64,000 nucleotides of DNA from Bifidobacterium miconisargentati (GCF_019331675.1 NZ_JAHBBJ010000005.1:117217-181216); one strand, 5' to 3'; positions 35,741 to 44,203 are shown, numbered from the stretch's first letter. A program made the numbers and translations. The notes: a model not told the origin generated them from the letters alone.

Positions 35741-36658
35741 TCAGGTATGGGCGTGAATTGCCGATTGTGCCGATGAGGCGAGTTCGTCGATGCGGGTGAC
35801 GAATGTGTGGATCGCGGGGCTCGGGTCGATGGGGTAGAGCAGTCCGTAGTGCATGACGACCGGTTCGGGCCAGTCCACGGCCACGTTGACGAACTGCGGG
35901 TGGATGCCGTCCCACATGGGTTTGGAGATGAGCAGATCGCCGGATTCGGCGCAGTCGTTGAACGTGTCGAGATCGTAATGGTCGATGTCGATCAGATCGA
36001 TGGCGGGGTGCCGTTCCAAGATGTCCCGGGCTGTGTCGTTGGCGCCGCGGTGGCGTTTGAGGATGCGGATGCGCGTGCCTTCGAGGTCGTCCAAGGCGAG
36101 TCGGGCCCGTTTCGCCAATGCGTGGCTGCGCGGAACCGCCACGCATAATGGTTCGGAGTCGAGGGCGAGGGTGCTGCACGTGTCGTCCCAGTAGCCGGCG
36201 TCGAAGGCCGTGGAGATCATGTCGATGTCCTCGCCGAGGTGGGTGACGATGTCGTTGATGGTTTCGGAGTCGTCAGGCATCGACACCAGTTCCAGACGGA
36301 TGTCCGTGTGGCGCCCCGCGTCGCGCTGCCACAGGTCGAGGATACGTCGGCCGGGACGCAGCGTAGAGACGCCGAGGCGCACGGAAGCGGAGCTCGCGGT
36401 GGTCAGCTGTCTGGTGCGGCGTAGTATCTCCTCGCATTGGCGCACGATCATCTGCGCGTCCTCGACGAATTCCCTGCCGGCCCTGGTCGGTGTGACGCCG
36501 CTGCGCGACCGGTCGAATAGCGTCAGACCGTATTCCTTCTCGAAGGTGGTGACCTGCTTGGCCACGGCCGGAGTGGAGATATGCAGCAGCCGCCCGGCCT
36601 TGGCGAAGCTGCCGGTCCGCGCCGCGGCGATCACCGCATCCAATCGTCTGTCGTACAT
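35741..36658 (-). CDS. LysR-family regulator, divergent from DHA2 efflux gene
   Basis: This 305-aa protein has the wHTH AARTGSFAKAGRLLHISTPAVAKQ and a full effector domain ending near ATG-distal DELASSAQSAI. The start at 36658 (MYDRRLD) has GGAAGGG 5 nt upstream. A more upstream Met (36679) lies within a palindrome and is unlikely. It diverges from an EmrB/QacA-type transporter and probably controls it in response to an exporter substrate. Confidence 0.88.
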   Translation of the reverse strand: MYDRRLDAVIAAARTGSFAKAGRLLHISTPAVAKQVTTFEKEYGLTLFDRSRSGVTPTRAGREFVEDAQMIVRQCEEILRRTRQLTTASSASVRLGVSTLRPGRRILDLWQRDAGRHTDIRLELVSMPDDSETINDIVTHLGEDIDMISTAFDAGYWDDTCSTLALDSEPLCVAVPRSHALAKRARLALDDLEGTRIRILKRHRGANDTARDILERHPAIDLIDIDHYDLDTFNDCAESGDLLISKPMWDGIHPQFVNVAVDWPEPVVMHYGLLYPIDPSPAIHTFVTRIDELASSAQSAIHAHT

Positions 36659-36670
36659 CGCAACCCTTCC

Positions 36671-36687
36671 ATGAACCATCGGTTCAT
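36671..36687. promoter_or_regulatory. Palindrome in the lysR-DHA2 intergenic region
   Basis: ATGAACC atc GGTTCAT: perfect 7-bp arms, just upstream of the LysR start. It is a candidate autoregulatory site. Confidence 0.6.
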
Positions 36688-36800
36688 ACATCGTGAGCAA
36701 TAATCATCCATAAACCGCTGTTTTACGAGTGTTTCAAAGAATACTATAGCTACTGCAACAACCAAACGGAAACATACAAGCCAATGGGATATAGGTGGGT

Positions 36801-38225
36801 ATGACATCAATCAACGAATCCGCAACCTTCGGCCTCACATGCGAGGACGATGGAGCCGCACGCGAAACCCGACGAGTGTCGCATCGTGCGGCGCGCTACA
36901 GCGCCGGTTTGACCACGTTCGTCACGTCGCTGGCGTTCTTCCTGACCGGCATGGACACCATGATCGTCAACGTGGCCCTGCCGACCATCACCGCCGACCT
37001 CGGCGGCAACATGGCCCTGCAGCAGTGGATGATCGACGGCTACACGCTGCTGTTCGCCTCGCTGCTGCTGCTCGCCGGCAGCCTGTCCGACAAGTTCGGC
37101 GCCAAGCGCATGTTCTTCTTCGGCACGGCGTTGTTCGGCGCGGCCTCGTTGCTGAGCACGTTCGCGTGGACCATGCTGATGCTCATCGTCGGCCGGTGTC
37201 TGATGGGCGTGGCCGCGGCGCTGATTCTGCCGGCCTCGATGGCTTTGATCAACGAAGCCAACCCGGATCCGCGCCGCCGTGCGTTCGCGCTCGGTCTGTG
37301 GGGTGCCGGCTCGGCGTCCGCTTCCGCGTTCGGTCCGCTGTTCGGCGGGCTGCTCACGCCGATTCACTGGAGCCTGATCTTTGCGGTCAACGTGCCGTTC
37401 TGCCTGATCGTGCTCGCTCTCGCCCCGAAAGTCGCGCCGTCGCCCACCCGCACCATTACGTTCGACTGGCTCGGCCAGACGCTCGCGCTGATCGGCCTTG
37501 CCTCGCTGGTGGCGGGCGTCATCGAGATCGGCTCCCTGGGCGTTTCCTCGCCGATGACGATCTCGCTGCTTGCCGTCGGTGCCACCGCTCTCGTGCTGTT
37601 CGTGCTTGCACAGGCCAAGGTCAAGTATCCGATGGTGCCGTTGAGCCTGTTCCGCAATGACGGCATGCGCATCTCGCTGGTTGTGGGATTCATCATGATC
37701 TTCAACTGGTTCGGCATGGTATTCATCTCCACCTTGTTCCTGCAAGGCGAGCAGGGCATGAGCCCATTCACTGCGGGACTGGTGTTCGTTCCTTCCGCGG
37801 TGGTGATGGTGCTCACCAACGTGTTCAGCGGGCAGGTCATCAATGCGAGGGGCACCCGATTCGCCGTCTCCTTCGGTCTGATCGTCATGGCCATCGGCTT
37901 CCTTGCCGCGGTGCTAGTACCCGCGCCGATGCCCGCATGGGTGATCGCCGCGGCCCTGAGCGTCGTCGGCCTCGGCGGCGCGTTGGTCACGCCGGCCCTG
38001 TCCGGACTGGTATTGGTGAGCGTGGATCAGCGGCAGGCCGGCATCGCCAGCGCCGTGTTCAACACGTTCCGTCAGGTCGGCGGCGCGATCGGCGTGGCCG
38101 TGTTCGGCGTGGTCGCCACCTTCATACCCTCGCTGGACGGTTCCCTGCGCGTCGTGTTCGTCGCGGCCGCCGTACTGCTCGTCATTTCATTCGCCTACGC
38201 CCGTCTGCGTTGGTGCGAACGATGA
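36801..38225 (+). CDS. DHA2-family drug:proton antiporter (EmrB/QacA-like)
   Basis: This 474-aa MFS protein has 14 predicted TM helices. MFS motif C-like GTALFGAASLL and LPTITADLGGNMALQQWMIDGYTLLFASLLLLAGSLSDKFGAKR are clear, the latter being DHA2 motif A. A typical 30-residue cytoplasmic N-terminus precedes TM1. The ATG at 36801 is preferred (GGTGGG upstream); a GTG two codons upstream is possible. It is divergently transcribed from a LysR-type regulator. The exported compound cannot be read from sequence. Confidence 0.88.
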   Translation: MTSINESATFGLTCEDDGAARETRRVSHRAARYSAGLTTFVTSLAFFLTGMDTMIVNVALPTITADLGGNMALQQWMIDGYTLLFASLLLLAGSLSDKFGAKRMFFFGTALFGAASLLSTFAWTMLMLIVGRCLMGVAAALILPASMALINEANPDPRRRAFALGLWGAGSASASAFGPLFGGLLTPIHWSLIFAVNVPFCLIVLALAPKVAPSPTRTITFDWLGQTLALIGLASLVAGVIEIGSLGVSSPMTISLLAVGATALVLFVLAQAKVKYPMVPLSLFRNDGMRISLVVGFIMIFNWFGMVFISTLFLQGEQGMSPFTAGLVFVPSAVVMVLTNVFSGQVINARGTRFAVSFGLIVMAIGFLAAVLVPAPMPAWVIAAALSVVGLGGALVTPALSGLVLVSVDQRQAGIASAVFNTFRQVGGAIGVAVFGVVATFIPSLDGSLRVVFVAAAVLLVISFAYARLRWCER

Positions 38226-38318
38226 TTCGCACAAAGGAAGCGGCGGCGATCGGCTCTTAGGGGATGGTCGATTCTCGCATGAGGCCCCACCGACCCCAAG
38301 AGCGTCGTATCGCCCGTA

Positions 38319-38710
38319 TTACGCGGCTTGCTCTATACCTCGTTCATCGGCTTCGCGACGGGCGAGTTCGGCGGATGCCTTGTTGCTCCACAACCCGTGC
38401 TTGCGGCTGCGAATCAGCCTCAGCAGCGATGCCGGCATCGCCGTAAGATCGACCTCGTTCGGGTAGGTCGGCAGTTCGTCGAACATGGCCTCCGCGTAGG
38501 CGGACGCGGGCGCGGGCGTCACGTCGACCGCTTCCGCGTCGCGTGTTCCGGTATCGGACCGAGGTTGAACTTCACCGGTGCGAAGACGCGCAGTCCTTCG
38601 TCGTCTTGGTCCTTGGCCACGAGGGACGCGGCTCAGGCGGTGCCGATGATGCCTCGGCCACGGATAATCGTCGGGGCCAATGCTGAATAGCGCGAGAGCC
38701 GGCCCCCAAG
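38319..38710 (-). pseudogene. Decayed RepA-type AAA ATPase fragment
   Basis: On the minus strand a frame reads RGIIGTA-stop-AASLVAKDQDDEGLR and continues into VFAPVKFNLGPIPE. This matches the sensor/arginine region of plasmid or phage RepA-like hexameric helicases (typically ...GAARSVLLVGRD...GLRVL...KSNL). The stop TGA replaces the conserved Arg (CGA to TGA). A second frame continues downstream (SAYAEAMFDELPTYPNEVDL onward), so there is also a frameshift. No complete gene or mobile partner remains. It is a relic of an integrated element. Confidence 0.6.
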
Positions 38711-38788
38711 ATACTCGGGGCATCCGGCTCTCACTTCCATTTCCCCAGCGGGGTTGGCTTACTTTGAAGTATACACGGCCTGACAGTG

Positions 38789-39244
38789 TCAGTCACCGTC
38801 GATGAGCACGGTTCGCACACAGCTGAGGAAGCCGTCGTACCTCTCCGTGCCGGTTCGGGCATCGCCATAGGCTCCCAGCAGCTGATCGGGAAGCCACAGC
38901 CTCGCGTCGGTTTCGCCCGCTTGGAGTTCGACGCGAATCGCGCTGATGAACCCTCGGCTGCGCAGGCCGTCGATGAATCGGATGTCGTTTCTGTCCTGCG
39001 AGGCTTCACGACGTTCGAGTACGAGTGTGTCCACGCCGTATTCTGTTTCCAGCAGGGGGAGAAGGTGCTCCAAGCATTTGCGTCGGGCTCGTTCGGCGGT
39101 ATTCCAATGGTCCATGGGCACGGCGGCCACGATGACGTGATCAAGATGCATGGCGTCGATTGCGTCGATGACTTTACCGCGCAATGAAGGTCGCATATCT
39201 CGCCAATGCAGTTTCTTCGCGCCTTTGGGCTTGAGCGAGGTCAA
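38789..39244 (-). pseudogene. 5'-truncated hypothetical protein (actinobacterial family)
   Basis: The 151-aa frame resembles the C-terminal two thirds of an actinobacterial hypothetical family: KKLHWRD, then HVIVAAVPMDHWNTAERARRKCLEHLLP, then ASQDRNDIRFIDGLRSRGFISAIRVEL and LWLPDQLLGAYGDARTG. The homology seems to continue upstream of the only start (TTG 39244) into the 3' end of the zinc-binding protein gene in another frame, so the 5' end is probably lost. A short functional protein cannot be excluded. It lies beside the decayed RepA relic. Confidence 0.5.
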
Positions 39245-39267
39245 CCTTTGCCGGGTCAGGGAAGGAA

Positions 39268-40965
39268 TCAGTGAGCCAGCATCTCGGTGGCTACTTCCTC
39301 CTTGCTCATGGACGCCGGGTAATACGTGGGCCAGTTGTCCATTTCCTTCAAGGTCTCTTCTTGGGAATCATTGCCCATGAAGATGTGGAAGTGCGCGGCC
39401 TTGGTTGGCGCGATGCCGTGATCCGAGAACTGCACGATCTTCGGTGCACCTTCGGGCGCGTCGCCGGTGGCGGTGAACAGATAGCGCACGCCGCGATTGC
39501 CCTTGGCGTAGTCGAGGATTTTGAAGCCGCTGTACTCATAGGTGGCGGTGGCCGTCTTGCCGCCTCGGGTGAAGCTCATCTGATCGCCCTTGATGGCGAT
39601 CCTCTCCACATCGGTCTTATAGCCGGCGTCGTAGTACTTCGTGTATTCGGCTGCGGTCATGTCGCCCTTCTTGGCCTTGGCCTCCATCACCTTGTCGAGT
39701 GTGCCGTCTTGGAGCAGCGGGTAGACGGACTGCCACTCGCCCTCGTAGTCGGACAGGCTGCGGTCCTTGACGTCCTGGGTCAGGAAGTAACCGTTGGTGG
39801 TGTCGGTGGCCAGAGCCTGGTTGGCGATCAGCGTGAGCCAGCCAAGCAGCGTCTTCTGGTTCTCCGGCAGCTGTTCGGTTACGGAGATGATCGTCTTGTT
39901 GCTGGATTGCGCGGCCTCGTTGAGTTTCTTGGCGAAGCCGTTCATTTCCTGCGGATTGACGACGAGCAGGTCCACGTCATTGCCGGAGACGATGCCCATG
40001 GCGTTCTTGAGGTCCGCCGCGGAGGGCTCGGCTTCGCTGTTCATCGCGTTCGTGTAAGTTGCGGGAGTCTTGTCGATTGCACCGATGTATTCCAGCAGAT
40101 AGCTGATGATGGATTCGGTGGCCACATAGCGGCGCTGCACGTCGGTGGAGCGGGCCTTGTTCACCAGGGTCACGAAGTCGGCGTACTCGCCATTCCACTC
40201 GTTGAAGTGACGCTGAGCGGTGGCGGCGGTGGCGGAACTCGCGCCGGCCTTGTCCGTATAGGCGGCGTTGATGGCCTCGGCGGCTTTCAGCACGGCTTCG
40301 GGGCTGAACCACAGGTGCGGGTTCGTGGAACCGTGGTGATGATGATGTCCTTCCTCGCCGTCGGCGTGGTCGTGGTCATGCTCGTGCTCCTCGGTGGCGG
40401 TGATGCCCATGAGATCGCCCACGTTCACAACGGCCTGACGCTTGGTATCAAGCTGTGCTTTCTCAGCCCAGCCGTCATAGCCTGCGCCGTTGAGCACCAC
40501 GATGTCCGCCTTGGCGAGTTTGGCCAGGTCGGATGCGGTGGCCTCGTAATCGTGTGGGTCGGCGGAGGTCGAGTTGATGAGCGAAGTCACTGTGGCGCAG
40601 GAGCCGCCGAGCTGTTGGGCCAAGGATCCCCATTGGTTGACTGAGGCGACCACGGTGAAGGTGGTGTCGCAGGAGTCATTGGTGGCGTCTGCGGCTGGGC
40701 TCGTGGTGTTGCCTACGGTTGATGAAGTCGAGCCGTTTGGCTTGAGGAAGGTGAATGCGCCGAGAATCAAGACGCCTAGTACGGCGCCGATAACGAAAGC
40801 GACGACAATGCCGATGATGGTGTTGCGTTTGGAGACGGTGGTTGTGACAGCGGATGCATTGCTGCTGCGCGCGGTGCTATCGGATGCACTGCCGCCAATC
40901 GGGCTGTCGGTCTGATGGTTCTTGGAGTGGTTGGTTGAGGGCTGGCTGGTATTTGGATCAGTCAT
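39268..40965 (-). CDS. AdcA-like zinc-binding protein: ZnuA domain fused to ZinT domain
   Basis: This 565-aa protein has a membrane-anchoring N-terminal helix (residues about 49-73) after a Ser/Thr/Asn-rich cytoplasmic segment, not a lipobox. The ZnuA-like domain (FTVVASVNQWGSLAQQLGG, then DPHDYEATASDLAKLAKAD with a zinc-binding His) carries a His-rich flexible loop (EHEHDHDHADGEEGHHHHH). A ZinT/YodA-like C-terminal domain follows (GEWQSVYPLLQDGTLDKVM to YYPASMSKEEVATEML). This fits AdcA-type zinc scavenging. Permease and ATPase genes are not next to it. It lies just downstream of alternative ribosomal protein genes on the same strand, which suggests a zinc-starvation regulon. Confidence 0.93.
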   Translation of the reverse strand: MTDPNTSQPSTNHSKNHQTDSPIGGSASDSTARSSNASAVTTTVSKRNTIIGIVVAFVIGAVLGVLILGAFTFLKPNGSTSSTVGNTTSPAADATNDSCDTTFTVVASVNQWGSLAQQLGGSCATVTSLINSTSADPHDYEATASDLAKLAKADIVVLNGAGYDGWAEKAQLDTKRQAVVNVGDLMGITATEEHEHDHDHADGEEGHHHHHGSTNPHLWFSPEAVLKAAEAINAAYTDKAGASSATAATAQRHFNEWNGEYADFVTLVNKARSTDVQRRYVATESIISYLLEYIGAIDKTPATYTNAMNSEAEPSAADLKNAMGIVSGNDVDLLVVNPQEMNGFAKKLNEAAQSSNKTIISVTEQLPENQKTLLGWLTLIANQALATDTTNGYFLTQDVKDRSLSDYEGEWQSVYPLLQDGTLDKVMEAKAKKGDMTAAEYTKYYDAGYKTDVERIAIKGDQMSFTRGGKTATATYEYSGFKILDYAKGNRGVRYLFTATGDAPEGAPKIVQFSDHGIAPTKAAHFHIFMGNDSQEETLKEMDNWPTYYPASMSKEEVATEMLAH

Positions 40966-41172
40966 GCTCTGACTTTCTACCTAATGTTTTTCTCTCGAAA
41001 ATGCGTGTGGATATATGCGGATGGTCGGTCGATATGGTAGCGGCGGTTCGCGCTCGTGAACGGCGGCATGTGGAGGAAATAGGAGAAGAACACGTGCCGT
41101 GACTATTCGGGGCGGAACCGCCGCTGTCATGTTGTTGCGAGACTTGGTGGATGTGGAATCCATCGATGGTGG

Positions 41173-41340
41173 TTATGGTTTCATATACCCCTTTCGTACG
41201 GCGGTGGCCAGATTCTGCGGAACCTGAGCCACTTCGCCTTCGGGCGTTCTGACCGTGGCCAACTGGGGTACTTTGGCCTTCCAATTGGCTCGGCGAGAAT
41301 GCGTGTTGGCTCGGGACGTCTTGTATTTGGGCAGTGCCAT
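41173..41340 (-). CDS. rpmF: 50S ribosomal protein L32
   Basis: This 55-aa protein begins [20 protein letters not shown], the L32 signature. The C-terminal half has no CxxC motif, so this is a zinc-independent (C-) L32 expected to replace a zinc-binding paralog. The stop of rpmJ overlaps the start (TGATG). It is followed by 207 bp containing an 11-bp long-range stem (41039-41049 / 41115-41125) before the AdcA-like gene. Confidence 0.9.
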   Translation of the reverse strand: MALPKYKTSRANTHSRRANWKAKVPQLATVRTPEGEVAQVPQNLATAVRKGYMKP

Positions 41341-41462
41341 CAGCCTTGCCTTGCCTTCCAGTGGGGATTCTTCTTGTTGATCACGTACAGGTGGCCGCGC
41401 CGACGGACAACATAGGAACCGTCTTTGCGAGCCAGTGAGCGGACTGATGCTTTGACTTTCAT
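41340..41462 (-). CDS. rpmJ: 50S ribosomal protein L36
   Basis: This 40-aa protein ([19 protein letters not shown] then [21 protein letters not shown]) is L36 without the C-C-C-H zinc site: the positions that hold Cys in the zinc form are Ser/Arg/Asn here. The RBS GAAAGGAACGG is strong. It is translationally coupled to rpmF (TGATG). Confidence 0.9.
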   Translation of the reverse strand: MKVKASVRSLARKDGSYVVRRRGHLYVINKKNPHWKARQG

Positions 41463-41500
41463 ATCCGTTCCTTTCTTGTTGCGGATGGGGTGGGTTCGGA

Positions 41501-41758
41501 CTACTTCCTGCCGTATCGGGCGTTGAACTTCTGCACCTGGCCGGCGGTGTCGAGCACCACGTTCTTGCCGGTATAGAACGGGTGGCTGTAACTGGACACC
41601 TCCACGTTGACGAGCGGGTAGGTGTTGCCGTCCTCCCAGTCGATGGTCGGCAGACTGTTGGCCTTGGAAACCAGTGTGGATTTGGTCAGGAAGTACTTGT
41701 CGGCCGAGCGGTCATAGAAGACCACGGGGCCGTATTCGGGGTGGATGCCTTCTTGCAT
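41501..41758 (-). CDS. rpmE2: 50S ribosomal protein L31 type B
   Basis: This 85-aa protein is the long type B L31 ([44 protein letters not shown]). It lacks the CxxC...CxxC zinc ribbon of type A, as expected for the zinc-independent paralog induced at low zinc. It lies in the ribosomal-paralog operon. Confidence 0.93.
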   Translation of the reverse strand: MQEGIHPEYGPVVFYDRSADKYFLTKSTLVSKANSLPTIDWEDGNTYPLVNVEVSSYSHPFYTGKNVVLDTAGQVQKFNARYGRK

Positions 41759-41814
41759 GGTTATGGACCTTTGGTTGTGATTGATGGTTATTGGATTGCG
41801 GCCGCGCCGGTGAA

Positions 41815-42120
41815 TCACCAGCTGGACTTCACCACGCCGGGCAGCTCGCCCTTGTGCGCCTTCTCACGCAGGTTGATGCGCGAGAGTCCAAACTTGCGGT
41901 TGTAGGCACGCGGGCGGCCGTCAATGGAATCGCGGTTGCGCAGGCGGGTGGGACTGGCGTCGCGGGGGAGTGCCTGCAGTTTGCGCATCGCCTCGGCGCG
42001 TTCTTCGGCACTCAGATGCGGGTTGACGCTGTCGCGCTTGTACTCGGCGCGGCGTTCAGCGTATTTGGCGACCATGCGTTCGCGCTGCAATTGCCGGTTG
42101 GTCTTACTGGTTTTGGCCAT
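41815..42120 (-). CDS. rpsN: 30S ribosomal protein S14, long zinc-independent form
   Basis: This 101-aa protein has the long C- form: [20 protein letters not shown], then [36 protein letters not shown]. The CxxC...CxxC motif of the short zinc form is absent. A GGAGCCAGAC RBS precedes the ATG. It is in operon with rpmE2 and rpmG. Confidence 0.93.
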   Translation of the reverse strand: MAKTSKTNRQLQRERMVAKYAERRAEYKRDSVNPHLSAEERAEAMRKLQALPRDASPTRLRNRDSIDGRPRAYNRKFGLSRINLREKAHKGELPGVVKSSW

Positions 42121-42133
42121 GTCTGGCTCCTTC

Positions 42134-42304
42134 TCAGCGGGTTTCCCGGAACGGCACCCGTTTGCGGACCACCGGGTCGAACTTGATGAGTTCGAGGCGA
42201 TCCGGTGTGTTGCGGCGATTCTTGGTGGTGGTGTAGGTGAAGCCGGTGCCTGCGGTGGATCGCAAAGTGATGACCGGACGTACTGCGGCGGATTTGCTTG
42301 CCAT
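42134..42304 (-). CDS. rpmG: 50S ribosomal protein L33
   Basis: This 56-aa protein ([21 protein letters not shown], then [22 protein letters not shown]) has the L33 core. Cys residues of the zinc form are replaced by Thr/Lys-type residues, so it should work without zinc. A GAAAGCACCAATC leader gives a modest RBS. Confidence 0.92.
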   Translation of the reverse strand: MASKSAAVRPVITLRSTAGTGFTYTTTKNRRNTPDRLELIKFDPVVRKRVPFRETR

Positions 42305-42361
42305 GATTGGTGCTTTCTATCGGGTGTCAGGGTATGGAGTGCGGATCGCGTCTTGCGCGCG

Positions 42362-42598
42362 TCAGTTGAGTTCCTGATTGCGCTGAATGCGCGCGAGGGC
42401 CGCCTCGATGCCGATGCGGTCGATGGTCTTTATGCCCCGGGCGCTCACGGTAAGGGTGACGTGGCGCTGCAGGGACGGCACCCAATACCGCTTGGATTGC
42501 AGGTTCGGGGCGAACGTTCGGCGTGTTTTCCTGTGCGAGTGGGAGACGCTGTTGCCGACCCCGGCGCGCGTTCCCAGAATTTGACATGTTTTGGACAT
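42362..42598 (-). CDS. rpmB: 50S ribosomal protein L28
   Basis: This 78-aa L28 ([34 protein letters not shown], then [16 protein letters not shown]) is the first gene of the paralog run and starts 16 nt from a Zur-like palindrome. A single Cys remains at position 5, and the full zinc motif is not seen. The gene order rpmB-rpmG-rpsN resembles Zur-controlled clusters in other actinobacteria. Confidence 0.92.
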   Translation of the reverse strand: MSKTCQILGTRAGVGNSVSHSHRKTRRTFAPNLQSKRYWVPSLQRHVTLTVSARGIKTIDRIGIEAALARIQRNQELN

Positions 42599-42613
42599 GC
42601 CTGCGACTATATC

Positions 42614-42630
42614 ATAATGATAACCATTAT
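42614..42630. promoter_or_regulatory. Zur-like operator between rpmB and the COG0523-like gene
   Basis: ATAATG ataac CATTAT: 6-bp perfect arms within an A/T-rich TATCATAATGATAACC context, followed by ATTATCAAATC. It resembles the Zur consensus (TGATAATNATTATCA-like). It lies 15 nt from the rpmB start and 18 nt from the other start, so both promoters would be blocked. Confidence 0.75.
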
Positions 42631-42648
42631 CAAATCAGAAAGGCTGTC

Positions 42649-43422
42649 ATGATTCATCCGACATTGCAATCACAGGGAAACGCGGAGGGGAGCACTCCCG
42701 TGGTGCTGCTTACTGGCGCCGATCGGCTCAGCACCGACTCGGTGGCGTTCTCGCTTGTCGACTCATGCCCGTCTGTGTGTTCGATTTCCTATGACGTGCG
42801 TCCGAATGGTGCCGTGGAGTCGGGGCTCGACATCATCCGCAACATCGTGCGTCCGCAGGCGAGCGGGGTGGCGTTCGGCGAGTCCGACTCATTCGGGCTT
42901 GAGGAGTGTTGCCTGAGCTGCACCGTCAAGCATGATCTCGAGCGGGTGCTGGAGTCGCTGTGCGGGCGGGCGGGCGTATTCCTGGTCTCGTTGCCGGTGG
43001 GTCTTGAAGCGGCGCCGATCGCGCAGTACCTGGCCGATTCCTTCCGCATCAATGAGTGGGGCGAGTCGATGTTCGTGGGTGCCATCGCCAATGCCGTGGG
43101 TCTTGACGAATTCGAGGAGCGCTTCTTTGACGACGACCGGCTGTGCCTCTACGGCATGGGCGAGGCGGATGGCGTCTATGACGAGCGATCCACCGGCGCG
43201 GTGGTTTCCCGTTTGATTCGTGAGGCCTCGTGCGTGCTCGAATTGCCGGTGGTCGGTGCCGGTTGTCTGGCTCGCCATCTGGACGCGGACGGCGAATGCA
43301 AATGCCGCGACATCATCCGGGCGATCGCCTCGGCCGATGCGCTGATCTGTGAGGATGCCCACACCGTGGGGCTTGCCGATGTGGTGAGGGAGCCGTCCGG
43401 CGTTGTTTCGCCGCTGCTGTGA
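42649..43422 (+). CDS. COG0523/CobW-like protein without a P-loop
   Basis: The 257-aa protein carries the CxCC-type metal motif of COG0523 chaperones at residues 87-91 (CCLSC, in EECCLSCTVKHDLERVLESL; typical CxCC with TVRxDL) and family-like spacing around it. The GxxGxGKT GTPase motif at the N-terminus is replaced by LTGADRLSTDSVAF, so it should not hydrolyse GTP. A second Cys pair (GECKCRD) lies near the C-terminus. It diverges from the zinc-independent ribosomal genes across a Zur-like box, suggesting a zinc-binding or zinc-transfer role. Which partner it serves is unknown. Confidence 0.7.
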   Translation: MIHPTLQSQGNAEGSTPVVLLTGADRLSTDSVAFSLVDSCPSVCSISYDVRPNGAVESGLDIIRNIVRPQASGVAFGESDSFGLEECCLSCTVKHDLERVLESLCGRAGVFLVSLPVGLEAAPIAQYLADSFRINEWGESMFVGAIANAVGLDEFEERFFDDDRLCLYGMGEADGVYDERSTGAVVSRLIREASCVLELPVVGAGCLARHLDADGECKCRDIIRAIASADALICEDAHTVGLADVVREPSGVVSPLL

Positions 43423-44075
43423 AGTGACGTGTCAGGAAACGGCACTGTGCGGCAGCGCGCGATGGTGCGCAATCGATAGGCTGTTCGGATGGTGCGGCGC
43501 GGCATTGTGCCAAGGGGAGTGGACTCGCGCTATCGGGGAAGGCTCCTGGTATTCAAGGGTGCTTCGGTTCATGCCGAGGCACCCTCTGCATTACTCTGGA
43601 AGGGAGTCAGAGAACAGTAAAGAATCGCGCATAATCATAAAATCCCAAGGTTGTGCGGGAGGTGGGGCTCGATGTATTCCGGTTGACGGTGAGCAACTGC
43701 TGGACGCCGGTTGCAAGTGGTTGAATGTGGTCGTTGGCGTTCCTCAAAGTAGACCGGGGCCGGTCCGATTCCAGATAACGTCTCATCGCCCCGTACACTT
43801 CCCCGATGGGTGCATTGTAGTAGCGTTCCAGCTACGTCGTGTTCAACGCCATTGTTCTTCTCCCTCTGCCGAACAGACGATGGCCCAATTCTATTTGACA
43901 GTGACAGTGCGGATGCGGGCGCCTGGGGCGCTGTGGTGCCCCTGCGGAATAACCCAGCAAGGGGATGACCGGCTCGGTGAGTGAGTCGTGCAGAGGGAGC
44001 ATGACATGGTGACGGACTACGGCGCTCCCAGAATGAGCACCCTATAACGACACCAGCGCCCGTGGGAGAGACATG
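43423..44075. other. 650-bp spacer without a confident gene
   Basis: The minus strand has a broken frame MALNTT-stop-LERYYNAPIGEV then YGAMRRYLESD, possibly a decayed gene end (about 43720-43850). Nothing on the plus strand has a good RBS. Base composition is lower in GC than the flanks around 43610-43800. A relic or divergent insertion is possible. Confidence 0.4.
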
Positions 44076-44113
44076 AAAAAAGCCGGAACCCTTTGAAAAT
44101 CAAGGCTTCCGGC
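44076..44113 (-). terminator. Terminator of tRNA-Ser
   Basis: On the minus strand GCCGGAA ... TTCCGGC (44082-44088 / 44107-44113) with further pairing inside the loop, followed by TTTTTTCATG. Confidence 0.8.
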
Positions 44114-44115
44114 GA

Positions 44116-44203
44116 TGGCGGAGGATACGAGATTCGAACTCGTGAGGCTGTTACACCAACACGCTTTCCAAGCGTGCGCCATAGACCACTAGGCGAATCC
44201 TCC
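44116..44203 (-). tRNA. tRNA-Ser (anticodon GGA)
   Basis: Minus strand, 5' end at 44203: GGAGGATTCGCCTAG ..., anticodon stem CACGC/GCGTG with loop TTGGAAA giving GGA, long variable arm, T-arm ACGAGTTCGAATCTCGT, acceptor ATCCTCC with discriminator G and encoded CCA at 44116-44118. Confidence 0.95.

Noticed and set aside
43607..43798. 63-codon minus-strand frame in the spacer before tRNA-Ser
   Set aside because: It starts on GTG inside a broken longer frame with no RBS, and the downstream part looks random; listed as relic only.
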